Of a stretch of DNA of 64,000 nucleotides, positions 17,472-25,676 are shown one piece after another; the stretch's first letter is position 1; each line of letters opens with the position of its first letter. The stretch is from Fusobacteria bacterium ZRK30 (GTDB lineage Bacteria > Fusobacteriota > Fusobacteriia > Fusobacteriales > Fusobacteriaceae), in NCBI GenBank assembly GCA_024628785.1, contig CP102405.1, forward strand, positions 558,001-622,000. The letters are read 5' to 3'. The position numbers and the translations under genes were made by a program. The notes under the pieces are model-generated. The model worked only from the letters and a program-made list of their open reading frames with translations, did no database searches and was not told the origin of the DNA.

Positions 17472-18797
17472 ATGAATTATGATGTAATAATTTGTGGAAG
17501 TGGGATAGCAGGGATCTATACAGCCCTTAATATCAGCAGTGATTTAAAGATTGCGATAATTACCAACGATAAATTAGAGAGTTGTAATACATATTTAGCT
17601 CAGGGTGGGATAACCACAGTTAGAGGGAAAGAGGATAGGGAGTCTTTTATAGAGGACACTCTCTATGCAGGTGGGAATGAGAATAATTTAGAAACGGTGA
17701 AATTAATAGCCGAAGAAGCAGATAAAAATATAAAAAAGTTGGTGTCCATGGGGGTTCCCTTTAACAGAGATGATGACGGGAACCTGTTGTATACCAGAGA
17801 GGCTGCCCACTCTAAGAGAAGAATTTTATACTCCAACGATCAAACTGGAAAACATATCTTTTTGACATTGGCTGAAAAGATGAAAAGAAGAAATAATATA
17901 ACCACTTATTCAGAGGTTGAAATATTAGATCTATTGATATCCAATGAAAAAGCAGTTGGCGTCATAGGAACTAATGAAAAAAATGAAATTTTAGAATTTC
18001 TAGGTGATAAAGTGGTCTTAGCTACTGGTGGCATTGGAGGATTGTTTAAAAATTCTACTAACAGAAGAAACCTTAAGGGGATAGGAATTGCTCTTTCAAA
18101 AAAACATGGGGTGGAGATATCCAATGTAGGTGCTATCCAGTTTCATCCTACAGCATTTTATGATCCTCAGAGTGAAAGGCGATTTCTAATTTCAGAATCC
18201 CTCAGGGGAGAAGGGGCAGAGCTGAAAGATCTGGAGGGGAACAGGTTTGTGGATGAGCTCCTCCCCCGGGATGTAGTGGCAGCCAGTATTGAAGCAAAGA
18301 AAAAAGAGATAGGCTCACCCTATGTATATTTAGATGCTACAAAATTAAAGGTTGATTTTTTAAAGGTAAGATTTAAAGGGATATATGAAAATTTATTGGA
18401 GAAGGGCTATGATCTTGCAAAAGACATGATCCCTGTAACAACTTCCCAGCACTATTTTATGGGGGGGATCACAGTGGATATGGATGGGAAAACCAGCCTG
18501 GACGGTCTATATGCCTGTGGTGAGATCGCATTTACAGGACTTCATGGGAGAAACAGGCTTGCTAGTAACTCTCTGTTAGAGGGATTGGTATTTGGAAACA
18601 GGGTAGCTGACCACATAAATAAAACAATAATAAAAAACAGGGTTTTTAAGGAAGAATTTTCTTGTGATGAATCAAAGCTGGAAATAGGAAATTATAAAGA
18701 CATAGAGAAAATCAAGGAAGAGAATAGAAGATTGGTTATAGATGAGATATTAAAGGTTAGGGAGGATTTGAAAGATGAACTTTCTGTTAATAGATAA
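17472..18797 (+). CDS. nadB: L-aspartate oxidase, short form
   Basis: NadB oxidises L-aspartate to iminoaspartate, the substrate of NadA. The FAD-binding GxGxxG is CGSGIAGIYTA (about 8-18); AQGGITT (about 44), the HTxxAHSKRR-like EAAHSKRRILYSNDQTGKHI, and the C-terminal FAD segment LYACGEIAFTGLHGRNRLASNSLLEGLVFG are all present. At 441 residues it lacks most of the C-terminal helical domain of the ~530-residue E. coli enzyme. This looks like a genuine short form rather than a truncation, because the reading frame overlaps nadC cleanly by 23 bases. It starts two bases after nadA with its ribosome site (GGAGGG) inside the nadA end. Confidence 0.94.
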   Translation: MNYDVIICGSGIAGIYTALNISSDLKIAIITNDKLESCNTYLAQGGITTVRGKEDRESFIEDTLYAGGNENNLETVKLIAEEADKNIKKLVSMGVPFNRDDDGNLLYTREAAHSKRRILYSNDQTGKHIFLTLAEKMKRRNNITTYSEVEILDLLISNEKAVGVIGTNEKNEILEFLGDKVVLATGGIGGLFKNSTNRRNLKGIGIALSKKHGVEISNVGAIQFHPTAFYDPQSERRFLISESLRGEGAELKDLEGNRFVDELLPRDVVAASIEAKKKEIGSPYVYLDATKLKVDFLKVRFKGIYENLLEKGYDLAKDMIPVTTSQHYFMGGITVDMDGKTSLDGLYACGEIAFTGLHGRNRLASNSLLEGLVFGNRVADHINKTIIKNRVFKEEFSCDESKLEIGNYKDIEKIKEENRRLVIDEILKVREDLKDELSVNR

Positions 18798-19614
18798 GGT
18801 GATAAAAGATGCACTGTTGGAAGATGCTGTAATAGATGATATAACGACAAATTCGATCTTAGATGCCGAAGCTACGTGTGAAGTAGATCTGATAGCTAAG
18901 GAAGAGGGAGTAATCTGCGGATTGGATATCTTTAGAAGAACTTTTGATATCCTAGGTGGTGTAGAGGTAGAATTTATGACTACTGAAGGATCGGTGGTAA
19001 AACCCAAAGAAATTTTAGCTAAAATTTCTGGAATAGCAAAAAATATACTGAGTGGTGAGAGAGTAGCTCTAAACCTGATTCAGAGGATGTCGGGAATAGC
19101 TACTAAAACCAATAAGATGGTGAAGGTCCTAGATGGAACAGGGATAAAACTTATGGATACTAGAAAGACAACTCCTAATTTGAGATATTTGGAAAAATAT
19201 TCGGTAAAAGTAGGAGGCGGGAACAACCATAGATATAATCTGATGGATATGGCTATGATCAAGGATAATCATATAATGGCGGCCGGGGGCAGCCTGACTA
19301 AAGCCGTATTAGCTGTGAGAAATAATCATCCCTTTGTAAAGAAGATAGAGGTGGAAACAGAGAGTCTGGATCAGGTAAGGGAAGCTGTAGAAGCAGGGGC
19401 AGATATTATAATGCTGGATAACATGGATGTAGAAACCATGGGAAAAGCCATTGAGATAATAGGCGGGAAAGCCATAGTTGAGATATCCGGAAATGTAGAT
19501 GAAGCTAGGATTCAGGAGATTAGAGGATTGAAAGTTGACTATATATCTTCAGGAGCTCTTACCCATTCATATACATCCCTCGATATAAGTATGAAAAATT
19601 TAAAGTTAAGATAA
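18775..19614 (+). CDS. nadC: Nicotinate-nucleotide pyrophosphorylase (quinolinate phosphoribosyltransferase)
   Basis: NadC converts quinolinate and PRPP to nicotinate mononucleotide, the last dedicated step of de novo NAD synthesis. The N-terminal half has ALLEDAVIDDITTNSI; the barrel contains ERVALNLIQRMSGIAT, KLMDTRKTTPNLRYLEKYSVKVGGGNNHRYNLMD-type motifs (basic residues binding the carboxylates and PRPP), KDNHI, and the C-terminal VEISGNV and DYISSGALTHS. Length 279 is typical. It overlaps nadB by 23 bases and ends the nad operon. Downstream lies a structured RNA region. Confidence 0.96.
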   Translation: MNFLLIDKVIKDALLEDAVIDDITTNSILDAEATCEVDLIAKEEGVICGLDIFRRTFDILGGVEVEFMTTEGSVVKPKEILAKISGIAKNILSGERVALNLIQRMSGIATKTNKMVKVLDGTGIKLMDTRKTTPNLRYLEKYSVKVGGGNNHRYNLMDMAMIKDNHIMAAGGSLTKAVLAVRNNHPFVKKIEVETESLDQVREAVEAGADIIMLDNMDVETMGKAIEIIGGKAIVEISGNVDEARIQEIRGLKVDYISSGALTHSYTSLDISMKNLKLR

Positions 19615-19619
19615 TTTTT

Positions 19620-19790
19620 TAGTAGATACCAGGGCTTTATAAGGATTGAAAAAGTTTGGGAATTGTGGTACTGTTTTTAATGGATATAAAAATAGGTAAT
19701 TCCATATAATCTTTTAAATATGCTAAAAGAGTATCTACTAGGAGAGCAAAAATCTCCTTTCTATGGGCGCACGTGTGTGCCCTTTTTTTT
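19620..19790 (+). ncRNA. Candidate structured leader RNA/riboswitch ending in a terminator, upstream of EamA gene
   Basis: A perfect 10-bp closing stem TAGTAGATAC (19620-19629)/GTATCTACTA (19731-19740) encloses three nested helices: AAGGATT (19641-19647)/AATCTTT (19708-19714, one G-U), GGAATT/AATTCC, and a CTGTTTTTA/TAAAAATAG-type hairpin with loop around TGGAT. Outside follow GGAGA/TCTCC and a terminator hairpin GGGCGCAC/GTGTGCCC with eight T (to 19790). I do not recognise any known riboswitch consensus (T-box, purine, lysine, SAM, TPP, guanidine-I all fail by eye). It could be a riboswitch for the transporter or a separate small RNA. The terminator itself is certain. Confidence 0.5.
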
Positions 19791-19823
19791 ATAGAATTAT
19801 TTAAAAAATTAGGAGATGAAAAA

Positions 19824-20741
19824 ATGGAAAAAAATGAATCAACAACGAAGTATATAATCTTCGTTCTATTGGGTGCTGTCAGTTATGGGGTTCTTTCAAC
19901 TTTTGTGAAACTGGCTTATGGTGAGGGATTTACATTGGGTCAGATTGTATTTTCTCAAGCAGGAATAGGGTGCTTAGTTTTATGGCTTTTGGTCTTTTTA
20001 AAAAAATTAACAAATAAAAAATACAAGATAAATTTTAATAGAAACGATGCAATAAAGTTAATGCTTACAGGTATTCCAATTGGATTAACCAGTATAATTT
20101 ATTATAAATCTGTTCAGGAGATTCCGGCTTCAATGGCTATATTGCTGCTTTTTCAATTTACATGGATGGGAAATTTAGTAGAGTGTATTTTGGAAAAAAG
20201 ACTGCCTTCAAAGACTCAGGTAATGTCGATTGCACTACTTTTAATAGGGACGGCATTTTCATCCAATATTTTTGACGGCGGATTAAGTAGTTTAACATTT
20301 TTAGGCACGATCTATGGACTTCTTGCAGCATGTTCATATACAGCCTTTACCTTTGTAAGTGGAAAGGTTGCAACAAATGTAGATCCCATGGAAAGAAGTG
20401 CATTGATGTTAACTGGAGCTCTTACTTTTATAGTGATTTTATTCCCTCCGACATTTCTTGGAGATATTAAAATAGTTTTACCATTATTAAAGTATGGGGT
20501 GGCAGTAGCCTTATTTGGAACCATTATCCCGCCATTATTTTTTTCAATAGGAGTTCCTGTTGTAGGGGTAGGTTTGACCTCGATCCTTGCATCGATAGAG
20601 CTTCCAGTAGCCACACTGGCCTCTGTGACAATATTACATGAAAGTTCATCTATGATTCAGTGGGTTGGAATTTTAATAATTTTATTCGGAATTATCTTCC
20701 CGAGATATATTCAGAAAAAATTAAAATATAGGGCTGTTTAA
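19824..20741 (+). CDS. EamA/DMT-family transporter
   Basis: A 305-residue membrane protein with ten hydrophobic segments in two repeated EamA halves (about 9-140 and 155-300), typical of drug/metabolite transporters. Such proteins export or import amino acids, nucleotide sugars or other small metabolites; the substrate here is not evident. I place the start at the ATG at 19824, behind TAGGAGATG; an upstream in-frame ATG at 19773 lies within the preceding terminator and is not credible. The structured RNA directly upstream suggests that expression responds to a ligand, perhaps the transported molecule. A bidirectional terminator follows. Confidence 0.85.
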   Translation: MEKNESTTKYIIFVLLGAVSYGVLSTFVKLAYGEGFTLGQIVFSQAGIGCLVLWLLVFLKKLTNKKYKINFNRNDAIKLMLTGIPIGLTSIIYYKSVQEIPASMAILLLFQFTWMGNLVECILEKRLPSKTQVMSIALLLIGTAFSSNIFDGGLSSLTFLGTIYGLLAACSYTAFTFVSGKVATNVDPMERSALMLTGALTFIVILFPPTFLGDIKIVLPLLKYGVAVALFGTIIPPLFFSIGVPVVGVGLTSILASIELPVATLASVTILHESSSMIQWVGILIILFGIIFPRYIQKKLKYRAV

Positions 20742-20755
20742 ATTATATTCAAAGC

Positions 20756-20802
20756 AAAAAAAAAGAACACACAAAATTTTATTTTGTGTGTTCTTTTTTT
20801 TT
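20756..20802. terminator. Bidirectional terminator between EamA and PhoH genes
   Basis: A run of A, then GAACACACAAAAT paired with ATTTTGTGTGTTC and a long T-run. The near-perfect stem with A/T flanks serves both convergent genes. Confidence 0.92.
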
Positions 20803-20804
20803 TA

Positions 20805-22139
20805 TTATCCGAAAATCTTCTTATCAAAGATCAAACTGGCTTTGTCTACAAATTCACTCCTGTGAACTTTATTTAATGTAATATGAGCTGTTTCCGGAAG
20901 CACCTTAAGCCACTCAATAGAGGCATAGAGACCTGATTTATCCGGATCTAACCTGGAGACTGTCTGCTGAGCGATATCTCCTATTAAGATTAGTTTACTG
21001 CCCTCTCCTATCCTTGTGATCATCGATCTCATAGCATGGATATCAAATGATTGGGCTTCGTCTATTACAACTACCTTATTCAGGAAACTAGACCCCAGAA
21101 TAGAGGAAATATCTAAAACTTCTATTTTATCCTGATCCATCAGTCCCTGTAAAATATCTACCCCTTTACGAGGTTTTTTCCCTCTCAGATGCTGAATATT
21201 TTCAAAGGTAGTGGTATAGTTGGCAAAATGCGTCAACAGTTTTTCCTCGGTGTCTCCAGTGGTGAACCCCTGGTAACTCCACTTATCCACAGGTGATGTA
21301 TTTTTTCCGATTAATATTTTTTCATAACGGCTTCCTTCTAATACCTGTTCCAGGGCTCCTGCAACTGCTAAAAGAGTTTTACCACACCCCTGTCTGGAGG
21401 TTATTGTAATAAATGGAATTTTTGGGTCAAGTAGGACATCGATGGCAAATTTTTGTCTGACATCCTTAGGAGAGATCCCATATATTTTGGCATCATCATA
21501 TTTTAATTTTATAACCTTATTTCTTTTTTCATCAAATTTACCGACAATCTGGTTGTAGGAAAATTCTGTATAACCGTAAAAGAATTGGTTGGGGTTCATG
21601 GATTTGATCTTAAGGTCTTCCAGGGAGATCTCCTTGGCCGTGTAGAATTTTTTTACCATCTCAGAGGTAACCTCACAGGTAATAACCCCTGTATAGAGAT
21701 CATCTAATTTATGTTTATCAGAGGCGTCTAAGATAAGGCATTTTATTCCCAGGGAGGAAGCTTTGACCCTCATACTGACATCGTTGGTTAAAAGAGTTTT
21801 TTCTTTGTATTTTGGCATCATCATAAGGGCTAAGATCTTATTATCCACATAGCTTGGATCTAAACCATTGGGGATAAGGGTGAGATCTCCCTGAATTTCT
21901 GTTTTTAAAATAACTTTATTATCAACTGTTATTCCCTCTATAAGATTTCCATTTTTTTCGATCTCCTTAAAAAATCTAAAAAATTGTCTGGCACGAAATC
22001 CGCTGTTTCCTTCTCTGGATTTAATTTTGTCTAATTCTTCTAGTACGTAGATAGGAATGATTATCTCACAATCATTAAAATCCCTCATAAAGAACGGGTT
22101 GGCAATTATAACGTTAGTATCGACTATGTATGAGTTCAT
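20805..22139 (-). CDS. PIN domain-PhoH ATPase fusion protein
   Basis: A 444-residue two-domain protein. Residues 1-145 form a PIN nuclease domain with its acidic cluster (Asp7 in VDTNV, Glu35, Asp99, Asp120 in LTNDVSMR). Residues about 215-444 form a PhoH-type P-loop ATPase with Walker A TSRQGCGKT (about 247-255), Walker B KVVVIDEAQS (355-364), and a later GDIAQ and KVHRSE. This arrangement matches PhoH2-type proteins, reported as RNA helicase/ribonucleases. Cytoplasmic RNA processing or stress-linked RNA decay is likely. It stands alone with its own promoter; no antitoxin-like partner gene is adjacent. Start ATG is behind GGAGGT on the minus strand. Confidence 0.88.
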   Translation of the reverse strand: MNSYIVDTNVIIANPFFMRDFNDCEIIIPIYVLEELDKIKSREGNSGFRARQFFRFFKEIEKNGNLIEGITVDNKVILKTEIQGDLTLIPNGLDPSYVDNKILALMMMPKYKEKTLLTNDVSMRVKASSLGIKCLILDASDKHKLDDLYTGVITCEVTSEMVKKFYTAKEISLEDLKIKSMNPNQFFYGYTEFSYNQIVGKFDEKRNKVIKLKYDDAKIYGISPKDVRQKFAIDVLLDPKIPFITITSRQGCGKTLLAVAGALEQVLEGSRYEKILIGKNTSPVDKWSYQGFTTGDTEEKLLTHFANYTTTFENIQHLRGKKPRKGVDILQGLMDQDKIEVLDISSILGSSFLNKVVVIDEAQSFDIHAMRSMITRIGEGSKLILIGDIAQQTVSRLDPDKSGLYASIEWLKVLPETAHITLNKVHRSEFVDKASLIFDKKIFG

Positions 22140-22168
22140 GAGTTATACCTCCTAATTTTGTTGATACA

Positions 22169-22197
22169 AGTATAGTATTTAAAATGTCAAATGGCAA
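22169..22197 (-). promoter_or_regulatory. Promoter of the PIN-PhoH gene
   Basis: On the minus strand TTGCCA (22197-22192) and TATACT (22174-22169) are 17 bases apart, with a short leader to the start codon at 22139. The plus-strand remainder of this gap (22198-22440) shows no gene that I can support. Confidence 0.7.
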
Positions 22198-22442
22198 GGT
22201 GGTCAGGAAAACTTTAGATGGAAGTCTACAAGAAACAAAAAAAGTCGTTAATTTTGAAGATTAAATTAGCAAAAAAAATTCTCTGGGTTATGATTGTGGT
22301 CTGCATATGGATAAAATTTATATATATGGTTTAAACACTAGTGATTACAAGGATAACAGCTGATTTATCCCTATAAAAAATCCAATATCTCTGCTTTTCG
22401 GAGTAAAAAAATAAAAAAAATTAAAAATAAATAAAAAAAAAC

Positions 22443-22471
22443 TTGCAAACAAAAACTACTTATAGTATACT
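22443..22471 (+). promoter_or_regulatory. Promoter of the tRNA cluster
   Basis: TTGCAA (22443-22448), 17-base spacer, TATACT (22466-22471), about 24 bases before the first tRNA. Confidence 0.75.
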
Positions 22472-22494
22472 AAATGAGTTCTGAAAAAACGAAT

Positions 22495-22570
22495 GCTCGC
22501 ATAGCTCAGTTGGGAGAGCACCTGCCTTACAAGCAGGGGGTCACTGGTTCAAGTCCAGTTGTGAGCACCA
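22495..22570 (+). tRNA. tRNA-Val (anticodon UAC)
   Basis: A full cloverleaf is readable. The acceptor stem GCTCGCA pairs with TGTGAGC, the D arm starts TAGCTCAGTTGGGAGAGC, the anticodon loop is CTTACAA on stem CCTGC/GCAGG, the T arm has GGTTCAAGTCC, and CCA is encoded at the 3' end. First of a four-tRNA cluster. Confidence 0.97.
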
Positions 22571-22594
22571 TTTAAAATCTTATATATCATCTAT

Positions 22595-22671
<77 letters not shown>

Positions 22672-22679
22672 TATATGAT

Positions 22680-22755
<76 letters not shown>

Positions 22756-22782
22756 TTTTATATAAGATTAATAATAAATAAC

Positions 22783-22856
22783 GGCGACGTCGCCAAGTGG
22801 TAAGGCAGAGGTCTGCAACATCTCCATCACCAGTTCGAATCTGGTCGTCGCCTCCA
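22783..22856 (+). tRNA. tRNA-Cys (anticodon GCA)
   Basis: Acceptor stem GGCGACG pairs with CGTCGCC, discriminator T, encoded CCA. The anticodon loop CTGCAAC sits on stem GAGGT/ATCTC. The short D arm (GCCAAGTGGTAAGGC) is typical of tRNA-Cys. Confidence 0.96.
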
Positions 22857-22870
22857 ATTTATAAAATTTT

Positions 22871-22897
22871 AAACCAGTCTTCTGACTGGTTTTTTTG
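22871..22897 (+). terminator. Terminator of the tRNA cluster
   Basis: AAACCAGTC-ttct-GACTGGTTT followed by further T residues. Confidence 0.92.
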
Positions 22898-22996
22898 TTT
22901 ATTGAGTATATACCTTATAGATTTGATGAAAATAACTTGTAAAAAAAAGATAAAGGAGTAAAATATAAAGTATATATAAAGAAGTGGAGTGATTTG

Positions 22997-23950
22997 ATGA
23001 AGAAGTTAACTATATTTGATATAGCTAAAAAATCTGGAGTAGGAAAATCAACGGTATCTCGTGTATTGAATCACGATGAAAATGTAAAGGATGAAACCAG
23101 GGAAAAGGTATTGAAAGTTATAAATGAGATGAACTATAAACCATCTATAAATGCAAGGGGGATGAGGTCAAATAACAGTCGTGTAATAGGGATTATCACC
23201 AGTCGTTTAGATTCATCATCTGAAGCACAGGCTGTCAGGGGTATGCTGGAGATCATCTACAGTATGGGTTATGATGTGGTCCTTGCTGAGAGTTTGTTTG
23301 ACCAGGAAAAAACAAAGGAACATGTAGAGATGTTTATAAATAAAAAGGTGGAGGGAATAATTTTGTTTGCCACCAGTGGTGTAGAGTATGATTATCTTAA
23401 AAAAATAAAAGTGCCGATTGTTATGATGGGCCAGGAAGTAAAGGGGTTCACTTCGATAGTTTATGATGATTATGGTGCTGTGGAGAAAATTTTGAAAGAG
23501 TTTCAAAATATGGGATTAAAAAAAATAGCCTATATGGGGGTAGATCTAAGTGATCGGACTACCGGGTATAGGAGATATCAGGCTTATGAGGAATTTGTAA
23601 ATGAAAATAATATGAAAAATATAAGTGTCTTTGGAGATTTTACCTATAAAAAAGCCTATGAGCTGACTGAAGTTTTAGTGGAGCATAAAATAGATGCGAT
23701 AGTCTGTGCCACCGATAATTTGGCTTTGGGAGTCAGAAAATATCTGGCAGAAAAACATATTGAAAATATAGTTGTCAGTGGTATAGGGAAAAATGAATTG
23801 TTAAGTTTTTTATATGAAAATCATATTACGGTGAATTTATCTTATAAAAAATCAGGAATAGAGGCAGGGAAGATGATTTTTAAGATGTTATCCGGTGGGT
23901 CTGCAGATGAAAAGATAGTTATGGAATCACGCTTAGTCAAGGGGAAATAA
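22997..23950 (+). CDS. treR: LacI-family trehalose operon repressor
   Basis: A 317-residue LacI/GalR regulator. The N-terminal helix-turn-helix reads TIFDIAKKSGVGKSTVSRVLNHDENV (about 5-30), with the hinge YKPSINARGMRS. The sensor domain closely follows the text I remember for E. coli TreR (TRLDS-S-E, FxSxVYDDxGA, DxTTGxRRxxAY, CATDxLALGxxKYL), which binds trehalose 6-phosphate. The neighbours treB and treC support this role. The ATG at 22997 follows GTGGAG; the TTG one codon earlier is rejected. A matching palindromic operator lies before treB. Autoregulation is possible but no second operator is visible upstream of treR. Confidence 0.9.
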   Translation: MKKLTIFDIAKKSGVGKSTVSRVLNHDENVKDETREKVLKVINEMNYKPSINARGMRSNNSRVIGIITSRLDSSSEAQAVRGMLEIIYSMGYDVVLAESLFDQEKTKEHVEMFINKKVEGIILFATSGVEYDYLKKIKVPIVMMGQEVKGFTSIVYDDYGAVEKILKEFQNMGLKKIAYMGVDLSDRTTGYRRYQAYEEFVNENNMKNISVFGDFTYKKAYELTEVLVEHKIDAIVCATDNLALGVRKYLAEKHIENIVVSGIGKNELLSFLYENHITVNLSYKKSGIEAGKMIFKMLSGGSADEKIVMESRLVKGK

Positions 23951-24018
23951 AAAGTTCTATAATGAAAAGGTAAAAGTGTGGGATTTGAAACAAAATATAC
24001 TAAAAAAACACAAAAAAA

Positions 24019-24048
24019 TTGACAGATTATAAATTGATGTGATAGAGT
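24019..24048 (+). promoter_or_regulatory. Promoter of treBC
   Basis: TTGACA (24019-24024), 18-base spacer, TAGAGT (24043-24048). Confidence 0.65.
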
Positions 24049-24075
24049 ACCTATAAGAAAAATTTTTGTCTAAAA

Positions 24076-24091
24076 TTGGGAACGTTCCCAA
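24076..24091. promoter_or_regulatory. TreR operator upstream of treB
   Basis: TTGGGAACGTTCCCAA is a perfect 16-bp palindrome with the central CG typical of LacI-family operators. It lies about 28 bases after the -10 box and 42 bases before the treB start, a position for repression. The assignment to TreR is inferred from the adjacent regulator gene. Confidence 0.85.
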
Positions 24092-24133
24092 GAATGTTTT
24101 TATCTGAAAAAATTAAAATAGGGGAGGAGTGAA

Positions 24134-25573
24134 ATGGCTAAAATTTCAAAAGATGATGTAAAAAAACTTATTGAACTTGTTGGTGGAAAAGACAATGTTG
24201 CAGCTTTAAGTCACTGTGTTACAAGGATGAGGTTTGTTTTAAAATATGAGGAAAAGGCTGATATAGAGGGAATAGAAGCTTTAAAATCTGTAAAAGGAAC
24301 TTTTACCAGTGGCGGTCAATTTCAAGTTATTATTGGACCAGGTGTGAAAGATTTTTATAATAATTTCGTAGATCAAACAGGGGTAGCATCTATGGATAAG
24401 GATGAAGCTAAAAAGGCGGCAAAACAAAATATGAATGTGCTGGAGAGAACAATCTCACACCTGGCAGAGATATTTGTACCGCTGTTACCGGCAATTATAG
24501 TTGGAGGTCTTATATTAGGGTTCAGAAATGTAATAGGTGATATTAAATTGATGAATGGTGGTACTCAGACACTTACAGAGATAAGTCAGTTCTGGGCCGG
24601 GGTACATTCTTTCTTGTGGCTTATAGGGGAAGCGATATTTCACTTCCTGCCGGTAGGTGTAACTTGGTCGGTAGTTAAAAAAATGGGAGGGACACCTATA
24701 CTTGGTATAGTTTTGGGTATTACTCTGGTATCGGGTCAATTAATGAACGCCTATGCCATTGGGGTAGTAGAACCGGATGTGTGGAATTTTGGTTTTGCAA
24801 CTATGGAAAAAGTGGGGTATCAGGCACAGGTGATTCCGGCAATATTAGCAGGTATGTCATTGGCGCTTATTGAAAATAAAGTAAAGAAAATGGTGCCGGA
24901 TTATTTAACTTTAGTGATAGTTCCATTTGTATCTCTGTTGGGAGCAGTTATCTTGGCACATGCTTTTATTGGTCCTTTAGGGAGATTAATAGGTGATGGA
25001 GTGGCATTGGTAGCAAAAGCGGCATTGACTGGACCATTTGCAGTGGTGGGATCGGCATTGTTTGGATTCCTGTATGGTCCCCTTGTAATAACCGGTGTAC
25101 ATCATACTACTAATGCGGTGGATCTGCAATTGGTTCAAAATTTAGGAGGGACTATGTTATGGCCGTTAATAGCTCTATCAAATATAGCTCAAGGGTCGGC
25201 GGTATTAGGTATAGTGATAGCTAACAAAAAAGATAAGCTTGAAAAAGAAGTGTCTGTACCGGCTGTTATATCAGCATATTTAGGAGTAACGGAACCGGCA
25301 ATGTATGGTATTAATTTAAAATATAAATATCCTATGTTATGTGCAATGGTTGGATCAGCGGCAGCTGCAATAGTTGCAGGGATGTTTGGTGTAATGTCCA
25401 ACGGTATAGGGGTAGGGGGATTACCGGGAATTTTATCTATTCAGCCCCAGTATTGGGCAGTATATGCAGTTTGTATATTGATTGCTATTGTTGTGCCGGT
25501 TATACTTACTATGGCTGTATTTAAAAGGAAGCAATTAAGTTTGAATAAGGTGGCGGCAGTTGAGGCTGAGTAA
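24134..25573 (+). CDS. treB: PTS trehalose-specific EIIBC component
   Basis: A 479-residue phosphotransferase permease that imports and phosphorylates trehalose to trehalose 6-phosphate. The N-terminal EIIB domain (1-90) has the phospho-accepting Cys28 in ALSHCVTRMRF. The EIIC membrane domain (about 110-470, about ten segments) contains ITGVHHTTNAVD and YLGVTEPAMYGINLKYKYP. There is no EIIA domain, so phosphate must come from a separate EIIA-Glc-like protein encoded elsewhere. GAGGAG precedes the ATG. It lies behind a palindromic operator and in front of treC, the order known from E. coli treRBC. Confidence 0.93.
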   Translation: MAKISKDDVKKLIELVGGKDNVAALSHCVTRMRFVLKYEEKADIEGIEALKSVKGTFTSGGQFQVIIGPGVKDFYNNFVDQTGVASMDKDEAKKAAKQNMNVLERTISHLAEIFVPLLPAIIVGGLILGFRNVIGDIKLMNGGTQTLTEISQFWAGVHSFLWLIGEAIFHFLPVGVTWSVVKKMGGTPILGIVLGITLVSGQLMNAYAIGVVEPDVWNFGFATMEKVGYQAQVIPAILAGMSLALIENKVKKMVPDYLTLVIVPFVSLLGAVILAHAFIGPLGRLIGDGVALVAKAALTGPFAVVGSALFGFLYGPLVITGVHHTTNAVDLQLVQNLGGTMLWPLIALSNIAQGSAVLGIVIANKKDKLEKEVSVPAVISAYLGVTEPAMYGINLKYKYPMLCAMVGSAAAAIVAGMFGVMSNGIGVGGLPGILSIQPQYWAVYAVCILIAIVVPVILTMAVFKRKQLSLNKVAAVEAE

Positions 25574-25676
25574 TATCTAAAGTTTAGAGGGTTTTTTTAT
25601 GGATCTCTCTGATTGTATAAATATAAAATGTTGAAGAAAATATAAATTTTAAGAGCAGCGAAGAAGAGGAGAAGGT

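Noticed and set aside
19620-19790. T-box leader upstream of the EamA gene
   Set aside because: The conserved T-box antiterminator text AGGGTGGNACCGCG is absent.
20805-22139. Toxin-antitoxin module around the PIN-PhoH gene
   Set aside because: No small antitoxin-like gene lies upstream; the minus-strand leader is short and empty.
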